In this document: positions 22,132 to 32,875 of the stretch, in pieces
Layout of the letters: every line of letters begins with the position of its first letter
Numbering within the stretch: position 1 is the first letter of the stretch
From: Lomentospora prolificans
Taxonomy: Eukaryota; Ascomycota; Sordariomycetes; Microascales; Microascaceae
Direction: 5' to 3'
Length of the DNA: 64,000 bases
NCBI GenBank assembly: GCA_029532625.1
Contig: JARFXM010000011.1
Span: 4,477,501 to 4,541,500 of the forward strand
The notes under the pieces: generated by a model
The model's database searches: none
What the model saw: the letters and a program-made list of their open reading frames with translations, nothing else
What the model was told of the DNA's origin: nothing
Program-made: the position numbers and the translations under genes

Positions 22132-23528
22132 CAATCGCCTAAAGATGCATGTAAGTCACCAGCCTGTCTGAGTCCAACAAGGAAGCGCACGTCGCTAGGC
22201 GTGGCCTCCTTGAGAGGCGGATGAAATCTCTTACCTGAAGCCACTACGCCTTGGCCGGTGAAATCGCACCCGCTGGAGACGGATCGTTTGGGGATTGGAT
22301 GTTGCGGATGTGGCGTGTCTTGCGACATCCCACGTTGGTGTAGGCCGTAACCTAGCTAATCTAGCGAAGCGCTGCATCTTGTCCCAAGAACGTGATATTG
22401 TGGCGCGCCAGACGGCGGCCTACAGTCGTGGGAACGAGCGGATAGTTGAAAATAGCCAGCTAGGAGCGGGAAAGGCGCCGTCCTATCGGCCGAGGATATC
22501 GGGGTTGGTTCTCCGGGGTGGGACGCAGGTCCGCGACACCTAAGCGAGCCAGAAATGAATGTGACAACCCTAATCCGTCGGTTGGTAGATATGATGACGG
22601 CGCTTGGTCGACGTGGGCCTATAGGGCAATGGGTTCAGTCGAGGCAGACACGGAGTCGAGACAACTTGTGACAGAAGGGACTGGAATGGTGGGTTGGAGA
22701 TAAGGGGCGCGTAATTGTGTGTAAAATGTAAATATCGATCGCGTTCAGATGAATCGAATAGTCACGGAGGTCGTAGAAGAATGCCGGAGTGGCGTTCGCT
22801 TTGGCGTAATCGTGTTGGTGACTGGGTCGATGGGTCAGTTTTAATTCCTGCAGTTGGTTCTGAGATTTGGAAGCCGCTATTAGTTGCAGAAGTTTGCCTG
22901 TGAAGCTGATATTCGTTCTATCAATTTCTGGGCCCCGCAACCCCTGGCCTACGGGGTACGCGATCACGTGTCAAAGCTTCATGACGCCACTCAAGGCTCC
23001 TGGGCATTGCGCTCTCTATCAATATCAGGATGGGAAGGCGAAACTGAACCAGCATTCCAGCTTTCTCCGCACGGCTTAAAGCAACTAGTGCCCGTAAGGT
23101 ATTGACGAACGAGGGAAAATGCCATCCCTTCCGTCACAGATAGAGACCTGATCATATGACAACGTGTAAATAACCCTGGCGGCGCCCGTTACAACCGGTC
23201 ATCATAGAGCGCCGACTGGAAAGTTTCTTCGGATTCTAAGTCATAGGGATTTGGTAATTTGAGGTAGAATCGGGCTAATACATTCATGTGAGCTGTTTTA
23301 TTGCAATATGAGGCGGAAAATCCCAACTTTTCTTGTCTAAGGTCGGGAGACGACGAACGTAGTTGGATGGATGACTCAGCGCAAGTTTATCTGGTTGCCT
23401 ACCATTCTGACTAAACCGTGTGCATCCGTCTCAAAACATGCCTTTAACCAGAAACGAGCAATTATTCCAAGCTTCCCTCCCTACTAGGATCCCGTTGAGA
23501 TCAGGGGAATAATCAACAACCCATCGCC
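22132..23528. other. Divergent intergenic stretch with a 5' UTR intron
   Basis: Holds the 5' leader of the gene at 20845-22131, with a likely leader intron at 22139-22234 (minus strand), and the promoter of the Vps3844-family gene. No other gene is supported. Confidence 0.5.
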
Positions 23529-24752
23529 ATGAGACTCTCAATAGCCGTTACCGCGTCAATTTGCGGTCTTGCCGCGGCGCACTCTAATGCCGATGGCTAC
23601 CTGTTCCGATCCGGAGCTCCCACCCACCACCAAGACTCCACGCCCAAGCTCCCCAGGCAGCTTGCCAGGTTGATCCTGCAACAGCGACTCGGAGTCGACA
23701 AGCACTTCTCATCGCTCAAAGAGCTTTCGTCGCTCCCCGATATTGATGAAGCTATTTCCTACATCAATACTCTCGGTCGATCGGAGGCTCCTCTCTTCTC
23801 TGAAAATGGCAAGGACAGCCCATCTCAGCTTCTCATCATTATCGAGGGCTTGGAGGATGGTGATATGAACGACATCGCCCCGACTGTCAACAAAGCCTTT
23901 GCCATCAACGATGCTCCCAACTCTGCCGCCATTAGAAAGCTGATCGAGGGCGAGTTTGGAGCTACTGGCGTCCGGGAGAGCTCTTGCGAGTTTGGACGAG
24001 CTATCAACCCCCTCGATGAAAACTGCTGGAGTGGACAATCGTCCATTATCCGATATGATGCGAAGAAGGTGACTATCGGCATTCCCAGCAAGACATATCA
24101 ATGACTAATTCTAATTTTTGCGTAGCACACTGGAATCGTCGAGGCCGTCCATAAAGCAACCTCTAAGCTCCAGCGATACGCTGAGACTGGTGAAATGGAA
24201 ACCGCCATCCTTGCCTTCCCTGAATCGAGCCGCAAATCCAATACGAATAGCTGGTCTTCTCACCCTGCTGAGCTCCGCCGCCGCCAGGCCGAAACAGTTC
24301 TTTCTGAGGATCCTTTCCATGCGTCCTCTGAAACCCCCAAGGCCAATCCTCCTGTGGCTTCTCAGACATCTGGCAGCGGCGAGCGTGTTGCTATTCCGGC
24401 GTGCTTCTCGTCATGGAATGCCTGCATCAACAAGACCAATAGCTGCTCCGGTCATGGGTTCTGCGTGAACAAGTGGTCCAACGATAACCCCGAGGATGGC
24501 TCTGAACCCCCCAAGTCCGATGATCCCGCTTGCTTCGTCTGCTCCTGCAAGCGCACGGTCAACGAGAAGGACCAGATAACTTCTTGGGGTGGTGCTACCT
24601 GCGAGAAGATTGACGTTAGCACTCCTTTTGCCCTCTTTGTTGGCTTCACCATCATCATGGTCGCCATTGTCGCCGGTAGCATTAGTCTACTCTATAGTAT
24701 TGGGGAGGAGCCGCTTCCCGGTGTCCTCGGCGCTGGTGTTTCCAAGAGGTAG
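23529..24752 (+). CDS. Vps3844/DUF3844-family secretory-pathway membrane protein
   Basis: Two exons, 23529-24068 and 24126-24752, joined DAKK/HTGIVEAVHK across a 57-nt intron with TGACTAAT branch site; 388 aa. The N-terminal signal peptide is MRLSIAVTASICGLAAA. The lumenal part includes SQLLIIIEGLEDGD. Near the C-terminus is the family's cysteine-rich domain: eight Cys from IPACFSSWNACINKTNSC, GHGFC and CFVCSC to ATC, EGF-like in spacing. One membrane helix (FALFVGFTIIMVAIVAGSISLL) and a short cytosolic tail follow. Family knowledge: Pfam DUF3844/Vps3844, fungal proteins linked by name to vacuolar sorting; the molecular role is unclear. Type I topology in ER, Golgi or vacuole is inferred from signal peptide and helix. 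Length and layout are typical. Confidence 0.87.
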
Positions 24753-25071
24753 AGACGGCTTGGAGATGGGTTTTGGGGGAACAGTGCATCTTTTCGTCTG
24801 CGTGCTTTGTTTTGTTCTCTAAACACTATTGATTTGTTTGTGTATCATACCGTGTACCGACTAGGAAAGGGGTACATGATGGCGTCAGGGTGGCTTTTGG
24901 GCAAATGCATGTCTGTTTTGTGAGACTAGATAATATGCTACTACTAGGCTTCTCAATACGAAGATTGTGGAGTGTCGTTTCCTGGGCAGCCATGAGTGCA
25001 ACTATCCGTAATTTCAGATTGCGGAACATTTACAAAAGGGTATATCAACCTATCTACTCGTACACGAACCG
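24753..25071. other. Convergent intergenic stretch
   Basis: Shared 3' flanks of the Vps3844-family gene and NTR2. Nothing recognisable. Confidence 0.5.
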
Positions 25072-26616
25072 TTACGGCGTCGCTCTATGCTCATCTGTCC
25101 CGCCGTTTTTAGTGACTGGGGTCCCAAAGCTCTCTAGTCCCCTTTCTGCCGCGAACTCGCTCGTCGTTTCCGCCGGCAGGATCTGCCTAGCTGGCGAATC
25201 CGTCGCCTTCTCCGCTCCCGCCACTACGGTGCGATACTTCTCGCCCGCCTCGTCCAGCAACCTCTGCACCTCTACTTCCCTCTTTCGGATTTCCTCCTTC
25301 TCCATCCGTAGATCCGTGACCTGCTTGCTCTTGGCGGCAAGTTCCCTCTCCATGAGCTGCAGCGAGCTCTGCAGCGCGGTGAGACACTCCGACATGGTGG
25401 GAAGCGGAGTAATCTTTGGCTTCGGGACCTCGGCAGGGTTCTGGGTTGGTCGACGAAGGCCGTCCATGCCGGCGCGCGACTGCGAGGCCTCGAAGGCTAC
25501 GCGCCGCTCGGCGTCTGAGTCGTCGGACTCCTCGTCCGAGTTGCCTTCGGCTTCCTGAATTAGGGATGCTATTTGCGAACGCTTCAGGCGGCGGGCTTCG
25601 CGCTCGGCTTTTCGGCCTAGCGCGACGCCGCCGTCGTCGACAAACTCTTCAAAGCCCTCGTAGAGGTTCTCGTCTTCGCGGACGAGACGGGTCGATTCTT
25701 CGTCCTTTTTGCTGGTGAAGGGGTCGTCGTCTTCAAGTGATATGAAGTCCGCCGCAGCTTCTTGGCGAAGACGGGCGCGACGTTCCTTCTTCTCTCGAAT
25801 CTCGGCGTCCGTTAATATCCTCGCAGAAGAGGACTCATCGACTGTCCCGGAATCCATAAGCTCAGCCGAGTTGACAATAACTGCGCCCTCAAGCTCTGAT
25901 AGATCCATGTGTATGTCTTCGTCTTCCGTCGCCGAGCTCCTCGATGTGTCCTTTGGGGTGTTCAGTGTCGAGCTCTGAAGCTCTTGGAGATAATCTTTGT
26001 CATATCTCGGCCGGTCCTCCTCACCCCTTGAGCGCATAGCTAGATCCTTCAATGCAATCGCCTTTTTTAGTCCAACATCGCCTTTTCTCTTCGGCGTCAA
26101 CATCTCTGGAGTACGAACACCAGACGGATGGTCGTCTTCGTCTTCGTCTGCACGTATACCAAACGATAAGCGTGAGGCTGATTTACGCTTCTTTTGTTTC
26201 GTAGAATTCGCGCGACTTAGGGATCCACGTATTACAACATTTCCAGTATCATCGTCATCGTCATCATCGACCCTCGTCTTCACAGTCGTAGGCTCTGTGG
26301 TGGTGCTCTTCGTTGGCTCGCCATCGTCTGCTGTATCCGCTTCTGCCACATTTATGCTCTTTCGTAGCCCGGATTGCCGGAACGGTTTTCTTGCTACTTT
26401 GGAAAATACAGGTGTCTGTGCAGCTGGAGAAGAAACATTATCGTCAGCTTTTGCGAACTGAATTTCATCAGCACGATGCTGTGGATGGGGGGAGGTGGGG
26501 CAAGACTCACGGCTAGATCCGGCCTCCTGGGGTGTCGTTTCAGAGCCAGGTTCGGGTTCGTCTACATCATCGACCTTGATGACGCGCGCCTTGCGCTTTC
26601 CTCCAAAAGAGCTCAT
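25072..26616 (-). CDS. ntr2: Spliceosome disassembly factor NTR2-like
   Basis: In yeast NTR2 works with NTR1 and the helicase Prp43 to take spent spliceosomes apart. The frame is open for 514 codons, but a good intron is hidden inside it: 26424-26510, GTGAGT donor, GCTGAC branch site, TTTCTTCTCCAG acceptor, 87 nt and so frame-neutral. Spliced product 485 aa. Features: basic start GGKRKARVIKV, acidic and Ser-rich N-terminal half with a run of Asp, RLSFGIRADEDEDD, a GLKKAIALKD helix, the RYDKDYLQELQSSTLNTP motif typical of the NTR2 family, an acidic middle (FISLEDDDPF), EEFVDDGGVALG, and a long coiled coil near the C-terminus (LQSSLQLMERELAAKSKQV onward). It is divergent from the Sm G gene 288 bp away, a second spliceosome gene. 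Confidence 0.82.
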   Translation of the reverse strand: MSSFGGKRKARVIKVDDVDEPEPGSETTPQEAGSSRESCPTSPHPQHRADEIQFAKADDNVSSPAAQTPVFSKVARKPFRQSGLRKSINVAEADTADDGEPTKSTTTEPTTVKTRVDDDDDDDTGNVVIRGSLSRANSTKQKKRKSASRLSFGIRADEDEDDHPSGVRTPEMLTPKRKGDVGLKKAIALKDLAMRSRGEEDRPRYDKDYLQELQSSTLNTPKDTSRSSATEDEDIHMDLSELEGAVIVNSAELMDSGTVDESSSARILTDAEIREKKERRARLRQEAAADFISLEDDDPFTSKKDEESTRLVREDENLYEGFEEFVDDGGVALGRKAEREARRLKRSQIASLIQEAEGNSDEESDDSDAERRVAFEASQSRAGMDGLRRPTQNPAEVPKPKITPLPTMSECLTALQSSLQLMERELAAKSKQVTDLRMEKEEIRKREVEVQRLLDEAGEKYRTVVAGAEKATDSPARQILPAETTSEFAAERGLESFGTPVTKNGGTDEHRATP

Positions 26617-26904
26617 TTTGACGCCGTTATTCTAGTGTTTCAATGTCGCCTCGCGATGCGGTGACGATGCTCAATCGTTTGGCAGACGTCGCTGGGGCCT
26701 ACAGATCGAAAGTTGTAGGTAGATTTATCTTATCGCCACGTGACTGCTTGCAGCCATCCATGTCGCGGGCGGGAAGCTTCCCAGCATCAATCCAGCGGCC
26801 CGCCACAAATTTCGTCACAACAAGGCTGCAACTGCGTTGCATCTTCTCCGGATTAGCTTCATCAATCGCCATCGCCAAGCAGATTCAGGAGATTATTAGC
26901 TAAT
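26617..26904. promoter_or_regulatory. Shared promoter between NTR2 and Sm G
   Basis: 288 bp between two divergent start codons, both belonging to spliceosome genes. No TATA box is evident. It contains a CACGTGAC element (26738-26745), an E-box-like site that might serve both genes; its use is inference. Confidence 0.5.
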
Positions 26905-27403
26905 ATGGCGCCTGCGCAACCCGAACTCAAGAAGGTATGTCCTCCTGGCCGGAAATTGGAGTGATACAGGTGCCTTGCAAAGCTGCGAAACCCCACCGCC
27001 CCTCTCGTGAGCACGTCTAGCAGCAAATTGCTAACATTTTTTGCTGGATATAGTACCTCGACAAGAGGCTTTTTGTTCAGCTCAACGGAAGCCGCAAGGT
27101 CATTGGCGTTCTTCGAGGTTACGATGTGTGTTGTCCCGCTGAAATCGAATCGACTGCGAGCCGGGTGGCTAATATGTCGGTATCCAGGTCTTCCTAAACA
27201 TTGTTCTTGACGAGGCCGTCGAAGAGAAGGAGGGTGGAGAGAAAGTCCGACTCGGCATGGTGGTACGTCTGAACCTGTCTTGATGAGAGATATCTGGGGA
27301 AGAAGCCCGCTAACACCACGCCACGCAGGTTATCCGCGGAAACTCAGTCGTGATGCTAGAAGCCCTCGAAAGGATCGGTGGAGATGACAGGGGTGGTCGG
27401 TAA
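26905..27403 (+). CDS. SMX2: Small nuclear ribonucleoprotein Sm G
   Basis: Core Sm-ring subunit of U1, U2, U4 and U5 snRNPs. Four exons: 26905-26934, 27054-27125, 27188-27262, 27329-27403, total 83 aa. All four junctions are phase 0 and have consensus ends (GTATGT..ATAG, GTGTGT..CCAG, GTACGT..GCAG). The protein begins MAPAQPELKKYLDKRLFVQL, continues with Sm1 residues NGSRKVIGVLRGYD and VFLNIVLDEAVE, and Sm2 VIRGNSVVMLEAL, ending DRGGR. This is an exact fit in length and order to eukaryotic Sm G, including the short basic start and the RGNSVVMLE motif. The gene is easily missed because no single exon is longer than 75 nt. It is divergent from NTR2. Confidence 0.96.
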
Positions 27404-27781
27404 AGAGATTATGACAATGGCAGGAGTTTGGTTTCGAAGCATTCAAGTGCGCGGTGGAATATTCCCTACAAACGAGCCTTGGGAACGGAAGCCATCGCAC
27501 GAGCCGCCGCTGCACCCGGCTCGCTGCTTGTATTTGGGATATGATCAAAAGTGCATTAGGCGCACCGGTCGTGTTTTGTCGTTTAGCCCGAGTATCGGAG
27601 GGCTTTAGAACACCATTGGAGGGTTTCAGGGCACCCTTTCCATAAAAGCTCGCCGAAATCTGGAAGGCCAAGAGGACAGGAGCAGATACCCAGGCATTAA
27701 TGCTCCTCAGAATTTAAGTCTCACTAAAACATTTTCCAAAGACTATGCAAGCGCAGAAACTATACATGCCTTAAACCGTGA
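27404..27781. other. Convergent intergenic stretch
   Basis: 3' flanks of Sm G and of the rhodanese gene. No gene seen. Confidence 0.5.
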
Positions 27782-28506
27782 TCATTTCTTAGCGTCGGGC
27801 CAGGCCTGCTCGTCAAACCATTCCATTCCTCTAGATCCATACGCCTTAACCCAGCCCTTAATGCCGCCCTCGAGGTATACACTCTTGATGCCCTTTTCGT
27901 CAACTTCGTCAAGGTAATCCTGCATCCACCCCGCAGCCCTTGGTCCACGACCTTGGCAGCTTCCTGGAAAGCAAAACAACCGTCAGTGATCGTATAACGT
28001 TACCGTATGTCAAGGCCAAGCCTACCACAGTAGAAAATGACTTGCTCCACGCCGGCTTGTTTGCAAAGCTGGTAAATTATCGGCCTCGTCTGGTAAAGGG
28101 TTTGTGCGGGTAGGTTGATGGAAGACGCAATCGTGCCGCCCTCCCAATCGGTCCTGCGCACATCGACAAGCAAGAATCGCCGGTGGGTGGTTACGGCACC
28201 GAGGGGTTGAGCTTCGAGAGCAGCAAGCACAGTCTCAGCGGGGACCGAACCGACCCGGGCCTTTGGCTCGCCAAAAGCGGCGTACCAAGGCTCTTCTTTC
28301 TGTCCGGGTGCAGCCATTTTCGGCAGGCTTGTATGTATAGTTCTATTCTGGGGAGCTTTCGTGGTATACAATGTGGTGAATTGTAAGTTGGAACAACTAG
28401 TCTGGACGTTCGAGGTCGGCATGGGCCGATTTAAAGCAGCTGGTCGACATCCCCGGTAAATCGGGCGGGGTATCCACCGCGCAGCAACCAGACGCATGAC
28501 ATCCAT
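27782..28506 (-). CDS. Rhodanese/CDC25-like protein (Ych1/arsenate-reductase type)
   Basis: Two exons, 28026-28506 and 27782-27963; 220 aa from the first ATG. The rhodanese domain shows FLLVDVRRTDWEGGTIASSINLPAQ, then the active-site loop FYCGSCQGRGPRAA, which exists only after splicing because the 62-nt intron cuts the Gly codon after the first Cys. The loop is Cys-x5-Arg, as in CDC25 phosphatases, yeast Ych1 and Acr2 arsenate reductase, followed by YLEGGIKGW, the usual rhodanese end strand. Family members are phosphatases, arsenate reductases or sulfurtransferases; which applies here is open. The 63 residues before a second in-frame ATG (28317, MAAPGQKEE) are Arg/Ser/Thr-rich with almost no acidic residues, like a mitochondrial presequence. 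The shorter protein would be cytosolic and is the size of the core family. Confidence 0.86.
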
Positions 28507-29592
28507 TCCGCGGAGACATACACCATGCTGGTTTAAGAGCCTGGAGCGCGTGCAGTCTTAGAAGAAGCACGTTTATTTCGACATCAATGTCACCGCGTCA
28601 ATTCCTGTAGTTTGTTGGACTACCTGTAGGAAAGGAACCCGCGTCGGTAGGGCGTATCTGGCGTCAAATGGCACGAGCGGAGCACCGAGTCTCAGCTGGT
28701 ATTAGTCAAACTACCTACCTAACCCAGTGAAGTGTTCAGGGCTACTGGCTGAAAGATTGAAGCCACTCGATGTTCACATTTAGTGGGGTATCGTTGGCCA
28801 TCTCTGTCTATCCATGTTGATAGCGGGGTCACTTACAAGTCACCAGCGTATGATTAATGCACGTCTTCTATTCTCGGCAAGGATAGTGGGCCATTTTAGG
28901 AGTATGAACGGATCCAAGTACACATACCTTCAACTACGTGTGTACCATGCCATGCCACAGGTACGCTGTACCACATCCAGCCACTGCTTATGAGACCCAA
29001 CGTAGGCTTCCACCCAGTTAAAAAAATGATCAATGAAACTCGCATTTTTTTCTTCCTCGTCTAGCAGCATGCGCAGGAATCTGACGAAAATAATCCTGTC
29101 GAGTCATCACGCCCAAGCCATGTTGCTCACTTGAAGCGAGTCTCGATGAAACTGCCTGCTTTGCGCTGTGCCTGTGAGATATCCCCCCTGGTGCCGCCCC
29201 AGCTCGAATAAACGAGGGAAAGAAAAAAAAAATCAGAAGTGTAACTCAAATCTCGGTCGTCGCCAATTTTATGTCGCCTCCAACTTAGCTCCATTTTCAT
29301 GCCTACATAACTTTTTTTCTTCTCTCGTCGGCTCACTCATCGCCCAGCGCTCATCCACATCAATCCTTTACCTGCCACGCAGGTCGACAACCCTTTTATT
29401 GAGAGGACCCTGCTGGTCTTATATAGGAGACAGCGGTGATTCTATCATTTTCTCTTCTCCCACGGGAGAAGCGCGGCGCTTGGCAAAAAGCTGCCCGTGG
29501 ACTCCCATCTCCCACCATCCACCCCACCATCCGCTCTTCGAGACTGGACGTCAAAATCGTAGCAAAATTCGGGTCATTCCCCCATCACCACA
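28507..29592. other. Divergent intergenic stretch
   Basis: About 1.1 kb of promoter DNA for the rhodanese gene (minus) and RPC6 (plus). No gene or RNA recognised. Confidence 0.5.
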
Positions 29593-30873
29593 ATGGCTGC
29601 CGTAGCGTCAACCGCGCCCGTCGACGAGGACTCTAAAGTTGAGCTCTACAAAGATGCTCTCTACGATGCCTGCCGCGCCAGCGGCACCGACCAGAGGCTC
29701 TTTTCACAGCAAGAGCTCCTCGACCTCGGCGCCATTCCCGCCAATGATCTTATGATTCTCAAGTCGGTACTGCAACGGCTCAACGATGAGCGGTTGTTGA
29801 TCTCATGTCAAGGGCCGAACGGCCTAGCCTTCAAATGGCGAGAGCAGTCTGAGGCTGAGAAGTATGTTTGACCCTCCTACGACAAAGCCCTGCATCTGTC
29901 TTCATCCTGCCAATAGACGTGTTGCCATGTGCAAAGCTCTTTATGAGTTTGTTACTGACTGCAGGTCACCAGGTACAAAAAGTGTGGCGACCAAGAGCAG
30001 GCAATGGTCTACTCTGTAATTGATGATGCAGGCAGTGATGGAATCTGGTCGCAGACAATCATAAGGCGGCTGCAAATGCATGAAAATGTCTTCAAGGCTG
30101 CCATTAAGCACCTCATTCAAAAGAAGCTGGTAACTCCTTTCAAGAGTGTCGAGCACCCCAACAAAAAGATGTACATCAAGGCCTCGCTTCGCCCCTCCGA
30201 GAAAGCTACGGGAGGACCTTGGTTCACCGATCAGAACCTTGACGAGGCCTTTATCGAGGCTCTTCAATCCGTTATCTACGACTTTATAAAATCCAAGAGT
30301 ACCTACCGCAAAGGATCCGGCGTTACTCATCGTCAGAAACCCAGGAAAGGCGTAGTACGCGGCAACCCGGAGAAGGCGAAGAAGCGAACGGCCGACCAAA
30401 TGAGCGCCGATGAACCTACTACTACCACCACTACCAAAACCCCTACCCCTGCTCCAACTACGTCGGAGGAGAAAGACATTCTTCTCCCCATGCCTGCGGG
30501 CTACCTAGACTATCCCACCGTTAGCGATATCGCCAAGGTCCTATCTAAGACCAACATTACAAAGACGATTCTCAGTGAGGAGGATGTGCAAAAGCTAATC
30601 GATGTTCTCATCGCCGACGACCTCATCGAAGAAGCCTTCATCACCGGCCGAAAAAGCTACCGCGTAGTCCGCCCCACGCAACAGGGTCTCGAAGGCTGGG
30701 CTGTAAAACAGGGAACGGCGGGTGACGATATTGAGGCTGGTCCTAATATGTATAGGAACGGTTTTAACCAAGTCCCTTGCGGAAACTGTCCCGTCTTCGA
30801 CCTTTGCGAGCCGGGTGGCCCGGTTGCGCCTAGCAATTGCGAGTATTTTCAAGCTTGGCTCGGGAAAGAGTAG
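29593..30873 (+). CDS. RPC34: RNA polymerase III subunit RPC6 (Rpc34)
   Basis: Subunit of the pol III initiation subcomplex (with Rpc31 and Rpc82) that contacts TFIIIB and opens the promoter; nuclear. Exon 1 29593-29861, exon 2 29973-30873, 389 aa. The junction joins EAEK to YKKCGDQEQAMVYS; an earlier AG eight bases upstream would break the frame. Winged-helix repeats lie in the N-terminal two-thirds (LFSQQELLDLGAI.., QAMVYSVIDDAGSDGIWSQ.., PWFTDQNLDEAFIEALQ). A Thr/Pro-rich linker follows, then a third winged helix, and at the end the cysteine cluster CGNCPVFDLC...SNCEYF, which binds an Fe-S cluster in this family. Length is slightly above the usual because of the linker. Confidence 0.95.
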
Positions 30874-32875
30874 GCGACGGTGCCGCTCAAGAGGTGGCGA
30901 GGGCAGAAAGAAGGAGATGGTTGTCAAAAGCGGTATTGCTGCATGATGATAATGACTTACGTCTGCATTCAAACGTTCATAAAAAGCACGGAATCATTGT
31001 TTTCCAAATCACAGGGCTGGAAAGTCTTGTTTTCAGGTGTCCTTTCCCTTAGCGGTCCAGGGGCAGCTACTTGATGAGACATCAATTTCCATTATCCTTT
31101 TCTGTTCTGAGCGACGTTTACCAGATTTTTGGTGGATAGAGCCCCAAATTGGTGTGTGATCAAGGAGGGAAATTAGTTTTGGCACTTGAGATACCGCTAG
31201 AATAAACTTTGCCAAACAGGCAATGGGTAAAGGATAATAGGAACCAAAGAAAAACAAATTCAACATCTTCATCATCGCAGAATCTTGGCACCTGTGCGCC
31301 ATTTTCCCCCCTAGGCTTAACCATATGATTTCTATATTGTAGGATATTGTAGGAAGTGGTTGTTCTTTATGCAGGAGTCGTCTCCAGGCCGCCACCGAGA
31401 AACGCAAATACCATGGAATGATTCTCAGCCACTCTATCTCTATGTCTCTATTAATGCAGGAGGCGCAGAGGTTCTGAGAGAATCGGCTGAGGCTTCAAAA
31501 TCGCATCGTGACTTCCCAAAGCTCCAGCATCACGTTAACAATGGGAGTATATAGGAATTGATACGGTAAAGGAATATAGGCTAGCTTACAGCGACCATGC
31601 CGGTAATTCTTAGCCGCGTCTTACCCCAGTATTCTCATCCTTAATCGATGAGAGTGGCGGGCTCCGTAAGAACACAGCACAAGTAGGCCGCGACTTGGAG
31701 GACGCGCAATCCCCCGTCCTCCCCGCCTACCGCCTCACGGAGTGTTCCGACAGTGGCCGGAAATGTTCAGTGGATATTCTCGGGGCATCCTTGTAAGGAC
31801 ATGGTGGAAAGGGAGGCGGGTAGGATATGAGATAGACCGCCTTATCACAAGGATTTCGACCAAGATGCCGCGGGGCCTGGCAAGATCGATTGCCCATTAA
31901 GATTGTAAAACACTAGCGCAGTATATAATTCCGATGGGGCGGGAATATTTCTCTAAACACGCTATCGTTAAGCTTATTGGTGTCGTTGTGGTGTTTGGTA
32001 GTAGGCGGGTGTTGCTCTGCCGGCTGTTGAATTTATCCCCGATCCCGCTGTTGCGCGCATCTGCCGAGATGGTGGGTAACGCGGGAACCAACCACACGGA
32101 TTCAACCACCCTCGTCGCACGATCGCGGGGCATTATTCTCCTTCCATGATCCCTGAAAATACTTTTCGTCATGGGGTACGTATGGTGGGGTTGAAGAGGG
32201 TGGCGCCTTTGTCGTCTGGGAGATCTTCCTCAGCGATAGCCACTAGATCAATCCGAGATTCCTGTCGTCGGCTTCTGGTTTGCTAGAGCTCTTAGAAGTC
32301 TTGCTAAAAGGATGGCTGGATTCCAACTAGTGAGCAGGCTGTTTTCAACCCATCATCCTTGTCTCCTGTCCCTATTGTATGTCCTGTATTGACCTTAATA
32401 CCTAGACTTTGCGGACTTCTCTAGGATGTTCATGACAATACCTCCCATAAGGCCTGTCCAGCCCTCGTCTTCCCTGCCATTCTTATGCTCAGTAATCTTG
32501 GCCGCCCCCCACATATCCTCTCTTCGCGCTGCTGCTCGGGGAACACCCGCGAGGCTGGCAAGGATGGCCAAGACAGGCCGTTGCCCTCGGCCGATCTTCC
32601 TACTTGCAATTGGAAAGAGTTCATGATAAAGCAGATTGGCCAGTGGCTGGTAATCATGAAAGAAAGGTTTTACGAATGCCGGCATATAGCCCTCTCAAAG
32701 GGTTTGGAAATCTGCGTCCTGAAGATAAATAGAGGCTTTTCCGATCATCATCTGCTTCTCTTCTCTCTCACCATCACACAGCAACCAAGCAAGTCTTCTT
32801 CGCCGCGAAGTTAAATACCCAAGCCATAATTTGTCGTGACTTTTCACAAGATACCCATTTCACACTTTCACAACC
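30874..32875. other. 2 kb intergenic stretch
   Basis: No gene supported. The right end probably includes the core promoter of the glycine-rich gene: an ATAAATAGA sequence at about 32725-32733, 143-151 bp before the ATG. Confidence 0.45.

Noticed and set aside
22139..22328. N-terminal coding exon (MSQDTPHPQ...) for the gene at 20845-22131
   Set aside because: Splicing at GTAAGA/CTTTAG puts it out of frame with a stop at once; better explained as 5' UTR with an intron.
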